Part shown: positions 42,006-50,710 of the stretch, piece by piece
How the letters are laid out: each line of letters begins with the position of its first letter
How positions within the stretch are numbered: the first letter of the stretch is position 1
Source of the DNA: Siphonobacter sp. SORGH_AS_0500
Lineage (GTDB): Bacteria; Bacteroidota; Bacteroidia; Cytophagales; Spirosomataceae
Direction: 5' to 3'
DNA: 64,000 bases
Assembly: GCF_002838835.1 (NCBI RefSeq)
Contig: NZ_NHPP01000003.1
Coordinates: forward strand, 248,001 to 312,000
Notes under the pieces: model-generated
Database searches by the model: none
Told to the model about the DNA's origin: nothing
Seen by the model: the letters and a program-made list of their open reading frames with translations, nothing else
Program-made: the position numbers and the translations under genes

Positions 42006-44609
42006 ATGCATTACTGGATTGGAAATACGGGTCACCTGGCTATCCTGACATCGTTCGTGACAGCACTGGTGGCGACGTTTGCCTACACGAAGGCATCACA
42101 AAATACGCTGGAGGCCAGCTCCTGGCAGCGATTTGCCCGGTATTCCTTCTACGCTCACGCCGCAGCCGTAGTTACCGTGGTAGCCAGTCTGTACTGGATT
42201 ATCTACAATCACTATTACGAATATCACTACGCTTGGGATAACTCATCGCGTTCATTACCAGCATATTATGTAATTTCAAGTTTCTGGCAGGATCAGGAGG
42301 GAAGCTTCCTGCTCTGGATATTCTGGCTGGCGGTCATTGGAATTTCGCTGATTACTTATTTTAAAAGTAATAAACTCGAACAGAAGGTAAGATTTGAAGC
42401 TCCAACCATGGCTATTTTCGGTCTGGTACAGGCATTCCTTTGTTCGATGATTCTGGGTGTGGTGATTCCGGGCCTGGAAATGAAAATTGGTTCTTCGCCC
42501 TTTCTGTTGCTACGCGAAGCTCACCCGGAGTGGCCGGTTTGGGCCTTAAAACCCGAATTTATCCCCGAAGATGGGAATGGGCTAAACCCACTGCTCCAGA
42601 ATCCCTGGATGGTTATTCACCCACCGACCTTGTTCCTGGGTTATGCCCTAACGCTGGTGCCTTTTGCTTTCTGTATTGCCGGTTTGTGGAGAAAAGAATA
42701 CAAAAGCTGGATCAAGCCTGCCTTGCCCTGGACGGCTCTGGGAGCGTTGATTTTGGGTGTGGGTATCATGATGGGTGCTATCTGGGCGTATGAAACGCTA
42801 AACTTCGGCGGCTACTGGAACTGGGATCCCGTTGAAAACGGCATTTATGTACCCTGGTTAGTACTGGTAGCGGCTTTACACACGCTCATTATTTACCAAA
42901 ACAATAAGAGTACCCTTAAGATTTCCAGCATTCTGGTGATTGCTCAGTTCATCCTCGTCTTATACGCGACATTTATGACGCGAAGCGGAATTCTGGGTAA
43001 TGCCTCCGTGCACTCTTTTACAGATTTAGGACTTTCGGGTCAGTTGTTGATTTACCTGTTGACGTTTACGGTATTATCCATTGGGTTATTATCGTGGCGT
43101 TGGAAAGACATGCCGAGTTCAGACAAAGAAATCTCGACCTATAGCCGTGAGTTCTGGATTTTCTGCGGAGCAACGGTTATTTGTCTGGCAGCATTCCAGG
43201 TGATTACCACGACGTCTATTCCGGTTTACAATGCATTATTAGCCAACTTTGGTATTAAGTCAAACATCGCTTTACCCGCCGATCAGGTGAAGCACTATAC
43301 GGACTTCCAGCTTTGGTTCTTCGTAGTCATCGTAATTCTGAATGCCATCGGACAATACTTCTGGTGGGGTAAAGTAAAGGTTGAAAAGACGGAACCTAAA
43401 GTCGAAGGGAACGTATTGGTTACTCGCGGAATGAGTTTCAACCTGGGTGCCTGGGAAGTATTCTCAACACCTCTGATGATCACGTTTGTCTTAACGGCAA
43501 TTCTGATTGTAGCGATGCAGGTAGGTGCCTGGAACTGGATCTATCTGGTCTTATTACTAGCGGCTATTTTCTCGCTAGTAGTTAACTTTTCTACGATTCT
43601 AACGGTACTGAAAGGTAAATGGCAACTCTCTGGTGGAGCCGTTTCGCACATAGGCATTGCCTTAATGCTGATTGGCGTTCTGTTCTCTTCGGGGTATTCA
43701 AAGGTCGTTTCTCAGAATAGATCAGGACTGATTATTTTTAACGATAAAAAGGTTGATACCAAAGAAAACGTTGATAATCAGTTGCTATGGATGAATCAGC
43801 CACAACAGTTGGACAAATACCTGGTAACCTATAAAGGTCAGTTCCTGGAAGCACGGGAAGTGCCGGGTTATTTACCTAAATCTTGGGTAGAGTTGATAGA
43901 AAACGACTTCCATGCCGTAGCAAAACAGGACATCGTAAAAGATGGTAAAACCTATTACAAGAAAGGCGATACGCTGGCGGTTTTCCCTGAAAACACGTAT
44001 TACGAAGTAGAATACCGTCAGCAGGATGGAAAGATTTTCAGTTTGTTTCCTCGCGTTCAGGTGAATCCAAGGATGGGAAATGCGGTTTCGCCTTCCATTC
44101 GTCATGAGTTAACCCGCGATGTCTACACGCACATTACGGATGCTCCGATGCCCAATCAGGAGAAACAATGGAGTGCCACGGAGACGCAAACCGTATCAGT
44201 AGGGGACACCCTGATTCTCAATGATTACGTAGCCATGTTCCGCGGTGTAGAACCCGTTCGTGAAGTGGATGGGGTAACGCTCGGTCCTCAGGACGCAGCC
44301 GTACAGGCGGACGTTGAAGTGTTTGATAAGAGCGGACGCAGTGTGGCAGTGAAGCCTATTTACTTCATTAAAGACCGCACCGTAGGATTGAAAGCGGCTA
44401 CCAGTGATGAACTAGGGTTACGCTTACAGCTAGCTCAGATTGATCCTAAAACGGGTCAGTTTACCTTCAATATTAATACCTCTCAACGGGATTACATTGT
44501 CATGAAAGCTCTGGAAAAACCACATATTAACCTACTGTGGATTGGTACAGGATTGCTAGTGGTGGGGATGTTTCTGTCGACGGCTCGCCGTTTTAAGGAG
44601 AGCAAATAA
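42006..44609 (+). CDS. ccmF: Cytochrome c biogenesis protein CcmF-like
   Basis: The 867-residue membrane protein is a heme lyase component. Many helices flank the WWD-type motif GGYWNWDPVENGIYVPWLVL near residue 275 and conserved periplasmic histidines (for example WMVIHPPTLFLGYAL; HSFTDLGLSGQLL). The long periplasmic domain after residue 580 (EVPGYLPKSWVELIENDFHA) is larger than in many relatives but usual for Bacteroidota. It ligates heme to apocytochrome c with partner proteins. It ends the ccmBCDEF cluster; ccmA, ccmG and ccmH are not seen here. Confidence 0.9.
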   Translation: MHYWIGNTGHLAILTSFVTALVATFAYTKASQNTLEASSWQRFARYSFYAHAAAVVTVVASLYWIIYNHYYEYHYAWDNSSRSLPAYYVISSFWQDQEGSFLLWIFWLAVIGISLITYFKSNKLEQKVRFEAPTMAIFGLVQAFLCSMILGVVIPGLEMKIGSSPFLLLREAHPEWPVWALKPEFIPEDGNGLNPLLQNPWMVIHPPTLFLGYALTLVPFAFCIAGLWRKEYKSWIKPALPWTALGALILGVGIMMGAIWAYETLNFGGYWNWDPVENGIYVPWLVLVAALHTLIIYQNNKSTLKISSILVIAQFILVLYATFMTRSGILGNASVHSFTDLGLSGQLLIYLLTFTVLSIGLLSWRWKDMPSSDKEISTYSREFWIFCGATVICLAAFQVITTTSIPVYNALLANFGIKSNIALPADQVKHYTDFQLWFFVVIVILNAIGQYFWWGKVKVEKTEPKVEGNVLVTRGMSFNLGAWEVFSTPLMITFVLTAILIVAMQVGAWNWIYLVLLLAAIFSLVVNFSTILTVLKGKWQLSGGAVSHIGIALMLIGVLFSSGYSKVVSQNRSGLIIFNDKKVDTKENVDNQLLWMNQPQQLDKYLVTYKGQFLEAREVPGYLPKSWVELIENDFHAVAKQDIVKDGKTYYKKGDTLAVFPENTYYEVEYRQQDGKIFSLFPRVQVNPRMGNAVSPSIRHELTRDVYTHITDAPMPNQEKQWSATETQTVSVGDTLILNDYVAMFRGVEPVREVDGVTLGPQDAAVQADVEVFDKSGRSVAVKPIYFIKDRTVGLKAATSDELGLRLQLAQIDPKTGQFTFNINTSQRDYIVMKALEKPHINLLWIGTGLLVVGMFLSTARRFKESK

Positions 44610-44618
44610 GGAATACGC

Positions 44619-44851
44619 ATGAAAGGGTTCACACTCAAAGAAATACTCTTACTATCGGCATCCGTAGGTTTCTGATGATCTGGGTGGGAGAAATCATCTC
44701 AGGTCGGGTCAACTGGCGGGATTCCTATTTCTGGCTTATGTTCTCGGTGGTAAGCTTGCTGGGGTTTCAGTACTACAAAAACCAGCGGGTGATGCGGGAG
44801 AAAAACCAGACGCCTCCGGCACCAGAGGTTAAGCCTCGTAAGAAAAAGTAA
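44619..44851 (+). pseudogene. Small membrane protein gene after ccmF, frameshifted
   Basis: From ATG 44619 the frame reads MKGFTLKEILLLSASVG and stops at TGA 44673. In the -1 frame the sequence goes on as FLMIWVGEIISGRVNWRDSY, a second membrane stretch and a basic tail PAPEVKPRKKK, with stop at 44851. One extra T in the TTT run at 44669-44671 gives a continuous 77-residue protein with two helices. It begins 9 bases after ccmF and is followed by a terminator, so it belongs to the ccm transcript. Its function is unknown. Confidence 0.6.
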
Positions 44852-44853
44852 TC

Positions 44854-44884
44854 AAAAGCCCTGTTCTGAGAACAGGGCTTTTTT
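44854..44884 (+). terminator. Rho-independent terminator ending the ccm cluster
   Basis: AAAAGCCCTGTT pairs with AACAGGGCTTTT around a small loop, with a T run. It starts 2 bases after the stop of the small gene. Confidence 0.9.
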
Positions 44885-44898
44885 ATGACCCTACCTCC

Positions 44899-45080
44899 GT
44901 AGAGACGCGATTCATCCCGTCTGGGTAAAAGTCGATTTTATTAATAACAATTGATGAGAAAACCACTAGTACGAGATTCCAATCTCGTACCCAAAATAGG
45001 ACCGATTTCTATCTGTTAACCCTGTGAAAGGCAGTTAAAAACTGCTGAATTATAAGTACGAGGTAGGAATCTCGCACCAG
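44899..45080. repeat. Cluster of short inverted repeats
   Basis: It contains a GAGACGCGAT-type hairpin (44899-44924), a perfect 10-bp palindrome GTACGAGATT/AATCTCGTAC (44969-44990), a GGCAGTT/AACTGCT hairpin (45030-45045) and a partial TACGAGGTAGGAATCTCGCA copy. The CGAGATT core recurs at 59593-59644. Confidence 0.7.
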
Positions 45081-45206
45081 TGGGCTAGCAATCTTACATC
45101 AGTGGTAGGTTAAATCAATCTTACGGAAAACGGCAAACCGAAAACTGTAAACTAAAAAATGACTATTTTGCAGCAAACTTCTGCAGGCGACTGCCTGTGC
45201 TAACGG

Positions 45207-46540
45207 ATGACTTCCCAGGAATTTCTCATCATTTTACTTTCCATGCTGGCCTCTGCCTTTTTTCGGGCATCGAAATGGCTTATGTGTCAGCAAATAAATT
45301 ATACTTTGAGCTTCAGGCCAAACAAGGCATTGTCACCGGGCAGATCATCTCTGCTTTCCTGAAGCAGCCTTCCAAATTTATCGGCACCATGCTGATTGGA
45401 AACACGTTGGCTCTGGTGATTTACGGGATTTACATGGAGGGCTTCCTCCACCATGAGTTCGAAATCTGGCTTTCTCAGTTACCGGAATCTCTGAGTTTTC
45501 TGCATAACGATTTCGTTCAGATTATTCTGCCGTCTTTACTGGCAACAATCCTGATTCTGGCCGTTGCGGAGTTTACGCCCAAATCATTATTCCTGCTTAA
45601 TCCTGATGTTTTTCTGGAAGTATTAGCCATTCCAATATGGCTGGTTTATTACCTGATGTATCCACTGGTATATGCCATTGTTTCGGCTTCCAAATGGTTT
45701 ATTATTAATGTATTACGGTTAAAATATTCGGAAGTAAAACCCATTTTTGGCGTCACGGATTTATCGAATTACCTCGAGAATATTAACGTTCCCGAAGGCA
45801 AAAAAGAAGAAGTTGCCGACGTGGATACCAAGATTTTCAATAACGCTCTGGAGTTTCGGCAGGTAAAAGTGCGGGATTGTATGATTCCCCGGACGGAGAT
45901 CGTTGCGATAGACATTGAAGAAGGCATGAAAGGCCTGAAAAAGATGCTTCAGGCCAGCGGACACTCAAAAATTCTGATTTACCGAGAATCCATTGAAGAT
46001 GTCATTGGCTACTGTCACGGGCTGGCGATGTTCAAAAAACCGAAAGACATTGAAAGTATTCTGAATCCGATTCTGATTGTGCCGGAAGCCATGTCGGCTC
46101 AGGATTTGATGATCAAGTTTACGCAGGAGCGAAAAAGTGTTGCTCTCGTTGTCGATGAATTTGGGGGAACCTCGGGATTGGTTAGTCTGGAAGATATTAT
46201 CGAACAGATCTTTGGCGATATTCAGGATGAATATGATGATTCGGAAGACTGGGTGGAAAAGAAAATCGATGACCGCACGTATCTGCTTTCGGCCCGTCAT
46301 GAAATCGACTACCTGAACGATAAATACGCCTGGAATTTCCCCGAAGGTGATTATGATACGCTCGGCGGGTTGATCATTACCATCAATGAAGACTTACCCC
46401 AGCCCAACGAAGTCGTGGTGATGTATCCTTTTCAATTCCAGATTATGGAGATGAAAGATGCCCGAATCGATACCGTTAAACTTACCATCACCGGACCGAT
46501 TCCCGAAGAACGAAAGCCTTCGAAAGAAATACGGCATTAA
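45207..46540 (+). pseudogene. gldE: GldE-like CNNM/CorC-family gliding protein, N-terminus frameshifted
   Basis: The C-terminal 420 residues are intact. A DUF21/CNNM membrane domain starts with FSGIEMAYVSANKLYFELQA. Then comes a CBS pair around the PRTEIVAIDIEEGMKGLKKM and KSVALVVDEFGGTSGLVSLE blocks, and a CorC_HlyC end domain. This is the layout of GldE, linked to gliding motility and the type IX secretion lipoprotein GldD. The true start is ATG 45207, reading MTSQEFLIILLSMLASAFF, after which the frame fails in a T6 run (45258-45263); one extra T joins it to the SGIEM frame. A GTG at 45197 in the downstream frame is an artefact start. Confidence 0.82.
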
Positions 46541-46547
46541 GGCTATC

Positions 46548-46662
46548 GCAGTCGCTCGGCTTTACCAAAAGACTGTGATAAACGAATATACTCCTATGTG
46601 CTTTGCCTCAGACGGCCAGGGGTCTACTGCCAGGTGATCACTCGGCAGAGCCGAGCGACTGC
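46548..46662. repeat. Dispersed element with 14-bp terminal inverted repeats, copy 4
   Basis: GCAGTCGCTCGGCT (46548-46561) and AGCCGAGCGACTGC (46649-46662) bound a 115-bp segment that lies between the convergent gldE and UbiA-like genes. The ends are identical to copy 1 at 12386-12541; the centre is diverged (CGGCCAGGGGTCTACTG is the best-kept part). Confidence 0.75.
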
Positions 46663-46668
46663 GGAACT

Positions 46669-47502
46669 CTACAGTAACCACAGAGAAAAGAGAAAAACAC
46701 CATCACCTATCCACCGATACCGCTGGTTTTTTAGAAAAAAATCAGCGTCATAGCGGATGTGGAGTAAGGCCAGACACATCAGGATTTCTGTAAATGCAAA
46801 CCGACGTTGATAAGGAAACAGATCGGTAAAATTGATGCTCAGGAATAGAATAAGAATGCTGGCTAGAATTAGGAAGTTGACAATGTTGGGTAAGCCATCC
46901 CGGAAGATGCTGGAAAAATTGGGTGAGGACAACTTACCTTCTTTCGTTTCCATCCAGGAGAATAACAGGAGGTTCTGAAAGGCGATCAGGCCAAAAATAA
47001 CAGACAAGCTTTTATCCTGCCAGGAAATATCGGGTTGATTGGCAAAGGCCACTCCCCATACGCCGCCCGTGTAAACCAGAGCAGTAAGGGGCTCTTTCAG
47101 GAAGTACCATTTGCTTTTAGGGCCAAGGCGATTGACCATAAATAAATACAAGGCTACTACTCCGGCTAAAATCAAACCCCAGCGAATGAGCGAAAGGGGT
47201 AAAAAAGGAGTGATCGCTGCCGCCAATACTCCAGCGGCAATAGTAGCCTTCCACAAAAGGGCGGCATTTTGTAAGTGAAACTGGTGGCGAGGGGTGTTAG
47301 GGACTGGTTTTCTGCGAATATCCAGTAAACGGTCCAGCGTATAAATAAACCAGGTTGTCAGGCCCAGACTTGCTAAGGCCCAATAGTTAACTTCTCCTCT
47401 TCCGTCGGGTAATCTACTACCAGCAGCGGCACTTAAGACGGCACCGGCTACTATATCCAGGTTAAGCCAATGAATTCTTTGTAATACAGATCGTACTCCC
47501 AC
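46669..47502 (-). CDS. UbiA-like polytopic membrane protein
   Basis: The 277-residue protein has about eight hydrophobic helices spaced as in the UbiA prenyltransferase superfamily. The first Asp-rich region is reduced to YTLDRLLDIRR, and a later RYDADFF sits where a second motif could be. Standard NDxxDxxxD is missing, so prenyl transfer is uncertain. The gene is alone, with a dispersed element after its stop. On the minus strand TACTTTTG (47523-47530), about 20 bases upstream, is a candidate -7 promoter box. Confidence 0.6.
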   Translation of the reverse strand: MGVRSVLQRIHWLNLDIVAGAVLSAAAGSRLPDGRGEVNYWALASLGLTTWFIYTLDRLLDIRRKPVPNTPRHQFHLQNAALLWKATIAAGVLAAAITPFLPLSLIRWGLILAGVVALYLFMVNRLGPKSKWYFLKEPLTALVYTGGVWGVAFANQPDISWQDKSLSVIFGLIAFQNLLLFSWMETKEGKLSSPNFSSIFRDGLPNIVNFLILASILILFLSINFTDLFPYQRRFAFTEILMCLALLHIRYDADFFLKNQRYRWIGDGVFLFSLWLL

Positions 47503-47825
47503 AACTAATACTTTTCAAAGCCCAAAAGTAGAAAGCTTTTTAGTCCAGAAAGTCGAAAAAGGGGAGATATGTTTTAATAAAATTCAAGAATAAGAACGGA
47601 GCTGTGTCGGAAGGGTTATTACTGACCACAAATTCAGACCACTCCGCTATGGGTAATCGATAAAATTGGATGGGTAAGCGTATGTAAGATAGAGCTGCAA
47701 ACGACCGGGAGATTTACGTCGAGGATGATAACATCGCATTCATTTTGGTCGGCCTATAAAAGAAGCTAAGCGGAGATTGGAGCGGCCGCCGCTGCGGTTT
47801 GGAGTTTGGAGCGACCGTCGCTACG

Positions 47826-47888
47826 GTTTGGAGTTTGGAGTTTGGAGTTTGGAGTTTGGAGTTTGGAGTTTGGAGTTTGGAGTTTGGG
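47826..47888. repeat. Heptamer tandem array (GTTTGGA x8)
   Basis: Eight consecutive GTTTGGA units and a ninth GTTTGGG run directly into the composite CCCCGG repeat. A short arm GCGACCGTCGCTACG precedes it. Confidence 0.9.
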
Positions 47889-48003
47889 AAGGAAAACCGG
47901 TAAAGGTAGGGGAAAGGTTTGGAAACGAGAATCATAACCCCGGAGGGGTTTAACATGGATAGCCCCAGGCTGGATAGCCCCGGGTAAAACCCGGGGTTGC
48001 ATC
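47889..48003. repeat. Composite CCCCGG-rich dispersed repeat, copy 2
   Basis: It shares AAAGGTAGGGGAAAGGTTTGG, AACCCCGGAGGGGTTTAAC and the closing hairpin CCCCGGGTAAAACCCGGGG with the copy at 33391-33636. A GACGCGAT-type hairpin lies close by at 48095-48120. Confidence 0.8.
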
Positions 48004-48181
48004 GGGGTTACCTACTGGATGGACCTCTATGTTAATTCGGGGGTGGGATGTGTTCAGTTATTCTTAATGTTTATAAGCCAAAAAATCGCCCCTTACCCAT
48101 ACGCGATGAAGTCGCTTCTCCACGCAAGGTGTTGGTATGGGCTGTGCTGGAATTGCTAATTTAAAAGAGCAGAGCAATTCA

Positions 48182-49033
48182 TTAAACTTCCACCTGAAGA
48201 GGAGCTTCCTTAACTTTTGATACCTCAATCAAATCACCGACTTTAATGCTTTGAGTAATACTTCCGGGAAGTAAGTTTTGGCCGAAGAGAATTTTATTAT
48301 TCCAGCTTCGGTATTTACTCAGCGTTTTCAGCGGTTCTTTTCCTTTTTCAGCCGTTGTCTGATCAATTGTAGTTAATACACAGCGGGCACAGGGCTTTAC
48401 TCCAAAAAAATCCTGCGGACCTACCTTAAATGCTGCCCAGGTATCTTCCTCATACGGATTTCCCCCCGTGAAAACCAGATTAGGCCGGAAGCGATTCATG
48501 GGAACGGGCGATTCCAGACGAGCGTTCAAATCATTGAGCGATTCCTGACCAATCAACAGAAAAGGATACCCATCCGAGAAACTGGTAATCTCTCCGTGAG
48601 AAGCATAGCGGGAGTCAACTTTCCGTTGGGTGCTTTCGGGCTGGAAAACCAAGCGGCAAGGTTGATCCAAGGCTTCACTAAACCAGCGATCCGCTTCCGC
48701 AGAAACAGAAAGGGCTTCCATAGTATCGTCCCAAACCTGAACCGTTAATGGTTCGGAGCTGTCATTCTTGAAAGGGATTAACAAAGGCAGGAGATTTTTC
48801 TGACGATGCGATACGAGTAAGGATTCCCCTTCAATTTTTACATCAATCAGGGCAAGATCAGGCAAACTCCGTTGAGTCATGAATTTACCATTTGCGTCTA
48901 TCAACATCCAGCGGCGATCATATTTCAGCCCCCGGGAAGTCAGTTCCGTTTCCGTCAGGGAAATACCAGCGAGCGATTTAATAGGATAAATCCAGATTTC
49001 TGATAAAGTCAGGGGAGTGATTCTTGCTTCCAT
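48182..49033 (-). CDS. MOSC-domain protein (YcbX-like)
   Basis: The 283-residue protein has the MOSC N-terminal beta-barrel (LSEIWIYPIKSLAGISLTET; GLKYDRRWMLIDANGKFMTQ) and a C-terminal MOSC domain. FGVKPCARCVLTTIDQTT carries the conserved cysteine for molybdenum cofactor, and the RFRPNLVFTGGNPYEEDTW block is typical. YcbX-type proteins reduce N-hydroxylated compounds using Moco. ATG 49033 is chosen because the extension to a TTG at 49078 adds no family-like residues. It is a single gene. Confidence 0.88.
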   Translation of the reverse strand: MEARITPLTLSEIWIYPIKSLAGISLTETELTSRGLKYDRRWMLIDANGKFMTQRSLPDLALIDVKIEGESLLVSHRQKNLLPLLIPFKNDSSEPLTVQVWDDTMEALSVSAEADRWFSEALDQPCRLVFQPESTQRKVDSRYASHGEITSFSDGYPFLLIGQESLNDLNARLESPVPMNRFRPNLVFTGGNPYEEDTWAAFKVGPQDFFGVKPCARCVLTTIDQTTAEKGKEPLKTLSKYRSWNNKILFGQNLLPGSITQSIKVGDLIEVSKVKEAPLQVEV

Positions 49034-49246
49034 ACACAAAACTATAATTTTATTAGAGGAAGATTTTAACGAAAGCAAAAGGATTGTAATAAATGTAGAA
49101 ACGTTTAAATAACCTAGTTGAGCATAATAAACTGGATAACAGTCTAATAGGATATATTTTTTCGAAAAAAGACTATATCTTCGAAGGTTCTCTACAAGAC
49201 TTTTAAGTGTTAATGAACGTTAAAGTCGAAATAAAAGTTAACAAGT

Positions 49247-49258
49247 ATGTATATACAT
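49247..49258. promoter_or_regulatory. Palindrome upstream of the marR gene (candidate operator)
   Basis: ATGTATATACAT is a perfect 12-bp palindrome 42 bases before the MarR start, in a tract otherwise free of genes. MarR dimers bind such palindromes and often control their own gene. A TATATTTG sequence (49273-49280) between it and the start matches the Bacteroidota -7 consensus TAnnTTTG. Confidence 0.45.
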
Positions 49259-49300
49259 TAAATGTAGTTGAATATATTTGCAACGTATTTCAGTAACACC

Positions 49301-49816
49301 ATGTCAATTGAAACGGAAATAAAACAACGAGCGGCATTTACCAGTCCTTTTCATAAGGTTATGGTAAACCTGATTTATACTAATAACTGGATAACTTCGA
49401 GAAACTCAGAAGATTTAAAACCGTTTGGATTAACCATTCAGCAGTTCAACGTATTACGTATTCTCCGTGGGCAACATCCAAATGCCATTACAGTGAACGC
49501 CATCATTGACCGGATGCTTGACAAAATGTCAAATGCCAGTCGGTTAGTAGATAAGCTTTTAGCTAAAGGCTTGGTTAGTCGCCTGGTTTGTCCGAATGAT
49601 CGCCGTGCAGTGGATGTTCGGATTACCGACAAAGGCTTGGCTCTCCTGAGTGAGATTGACAAGGGTATGTCGGGTTGGGAAAGCGAAATTACGGGTCGAC
49701 TGACGGTCGAAGAAGCCGAATTATTGAGCCATTTGCTGGATAAAATGCGTGGAAACTCCACCAGCACCGATTGCGATGGAAATGAAGTTGTTCCTGAACA
49801 CGAGTCCGTTAACTAA
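49301..49816 (+). CDS. MarR-family transcriptional regulator
   Basis: The 171-residue protein has the winged-helix MarR fold. It shows a dimerisation helix (FHKVMVNLIYTNNWITSRN), then the DNA-binding part (LTIQQFNVLRILRGQHPNAI; DKMSNASRLVDKLLAKGL) and the wing (LVSRLVCPNDRRAVDVRIT). It is followed 30 bases later by a YceI gene, the usual Bacteroidota MarR-YceI pair. ATG 49301 is preferred; the longer frame starts with TTG at 49268. The effector is unknown. Confidence 0.9.
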   Translation: MSIETEIKQRAAFTSPFHKVMVNLIYTNNWITSRNSEDLKPFGLTIQQFNVLRILRGQHPNAITVNAIIDRMLDKMSNASRLVDKLLAKGLVSRLVCPNDRRAVDVRITDKGLALLSEIDKGMSGWESEITGRLTVEEAELLSHLLDKMRGNSTSTDCDGNEVVPEHESVN

Positions 49817-49845
49817 AATTATTCTCCCAAATCAATTAATCAAAA

Positions 49846-50433
49846 ATGAAAACAGTTAAATTCTTCGTTGCTGCTCTTGCAGCTGGTATGTTGTTCGTAA
49901 ACGCTGCTAAAAAGCCTACGCCTGTTAAAGTAGATGTAGCAAAATCTTCAGTAATCTGGTTGGGTAAAAAAGTAACTGGAGAACACTCAGGAACGATTGC
50001 TCTGAAAGATGGCCAATTGATACTCGACGGAGGTAAACTGGTAGGTGGTAACTTCACAATGGACATGAAGACCCTGAAAGTTACGGACGTAAAAGACGAA
50101 AAAATGAACGCCAAACTGAAAGGTCACCTGGAAAATGATGATTTCTTCAGCGTAGCTACTCACCCTACTTCTACATTAAAAATTACAAAAGTTACTCCTA
50201 AAGGCGGTAACAACTACGAAGTAACGGGCGACCTGACCATCAAAGGAAAAACAAACCCAGTAACGTTCCCCGCAACGGTTGATCCTAAAACGGGTGTAGG
50301 TACCGCGAAAATCAAAATTGACCGTGCGAAATATGACATCCGTTACGGTTCAAAAAGCTTCTTCGATAACCTCGGAGACAAAGCCATCAATGATGATTTC
50401 GAACTGGACGTAAATCTGGCTACAACGAAATAA
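49846..50433 (+). CDS. YceI-family periplasmic protein
   Basis: The 195-residue precursor has a signal peptide (MKTVKFFVAALAAGMLFVNA). It continues with the YceI lipocalin-like fold: VDVAKSSVIWLGKKVTGEHS, GNFTMDMKTLKVTDVKDEKM, LENDDFFSVATHPTSTLKIT and the end KAINDDFELDVNL. The family binds polyisoprenoid-like lipids in a barrel; its physiological role is unsettled. It is co-transcribed with marR and followed by a terminator. Confidence 0.92.
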   Translation: MKTVKFFVAALAAGMLFVNAAKKPTPVKVDVAKSSVIWLGKKVTGEHSGTIALKDGQLILDGGKLVGGNFTMDMKTLKVTDVKDEKMNAKLKGHLENDDFFSVATHPTSTLKITKVTPKGGNNYEVTGDLTIKGKTNPVTFPATVDPKTGVGTAKIKIDRAKYDIRYGSKSFFDNLGDKAINDDFELDVNLATTK

Positions 50434-50453
50434 TTAATTTGTGCTCATAGTAC

Positions 50454-50489
50454 AAAATCCCCGGCGATTCGTTTCGCCGGGGATTTTTT
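50454..50489 (+). terminator. Rho-independent terminator after yceI
   Basis: AATCCCCGGCGA pairs with TCGCCGGGGATT around a short loop, then a TTTT run. It starts 21 bases after the stop. Confidence 0.9.
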
Positions 50490-50530
50490 GTAATGATAGA
50501 ATGATATTGCTTTCAGGGATTGATGTTGGG

Positions 50531-50630
50531 GTAGAGACGCGATTTTATCGCGTCTAGCCGGGGAATGAAAATCATTTCAATCGTAGCCAAAACCGCCTCT
50601 ACCCAGACGCGATGAAGTCGCGTCTCTACC
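50531..50630. repeat. Two opposed GAGACGCGAT hairpin repeats
   Basis: GTAGAGACGCGATTTTATCG plus CGTCTAGCC (50531-50559) and CCAGACGCGATGAAGTCGCG plus TCTCTACC (50602-50630) are two copies of the same hairpin repeat placed head to head about 40 bases apart. Confidence 0.7.
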
Positions 50631-50710
50631 TATAAAACTTCGTGTCCCGTTTTAAAACTTTCGGGAAGTTGAATAAACAACTAACAAATTAACAACCGCA
50701 ACGGTGGCCG

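Noticed and set aside
41951..42241. Short frame overlapping the start of ccmF
   Set aside because: It is an alternative frame inside the well-supported ccmF gene. The ATTCAATCATT repeats at its beginning are a small intergenic repeat only.
47714..48002. Minus-strand open frames with a repeated NSKLQTP peptide
   Set aside because: They are translations of the GTTTGGA array and composite repeat, present in two frames at once, with no start context.
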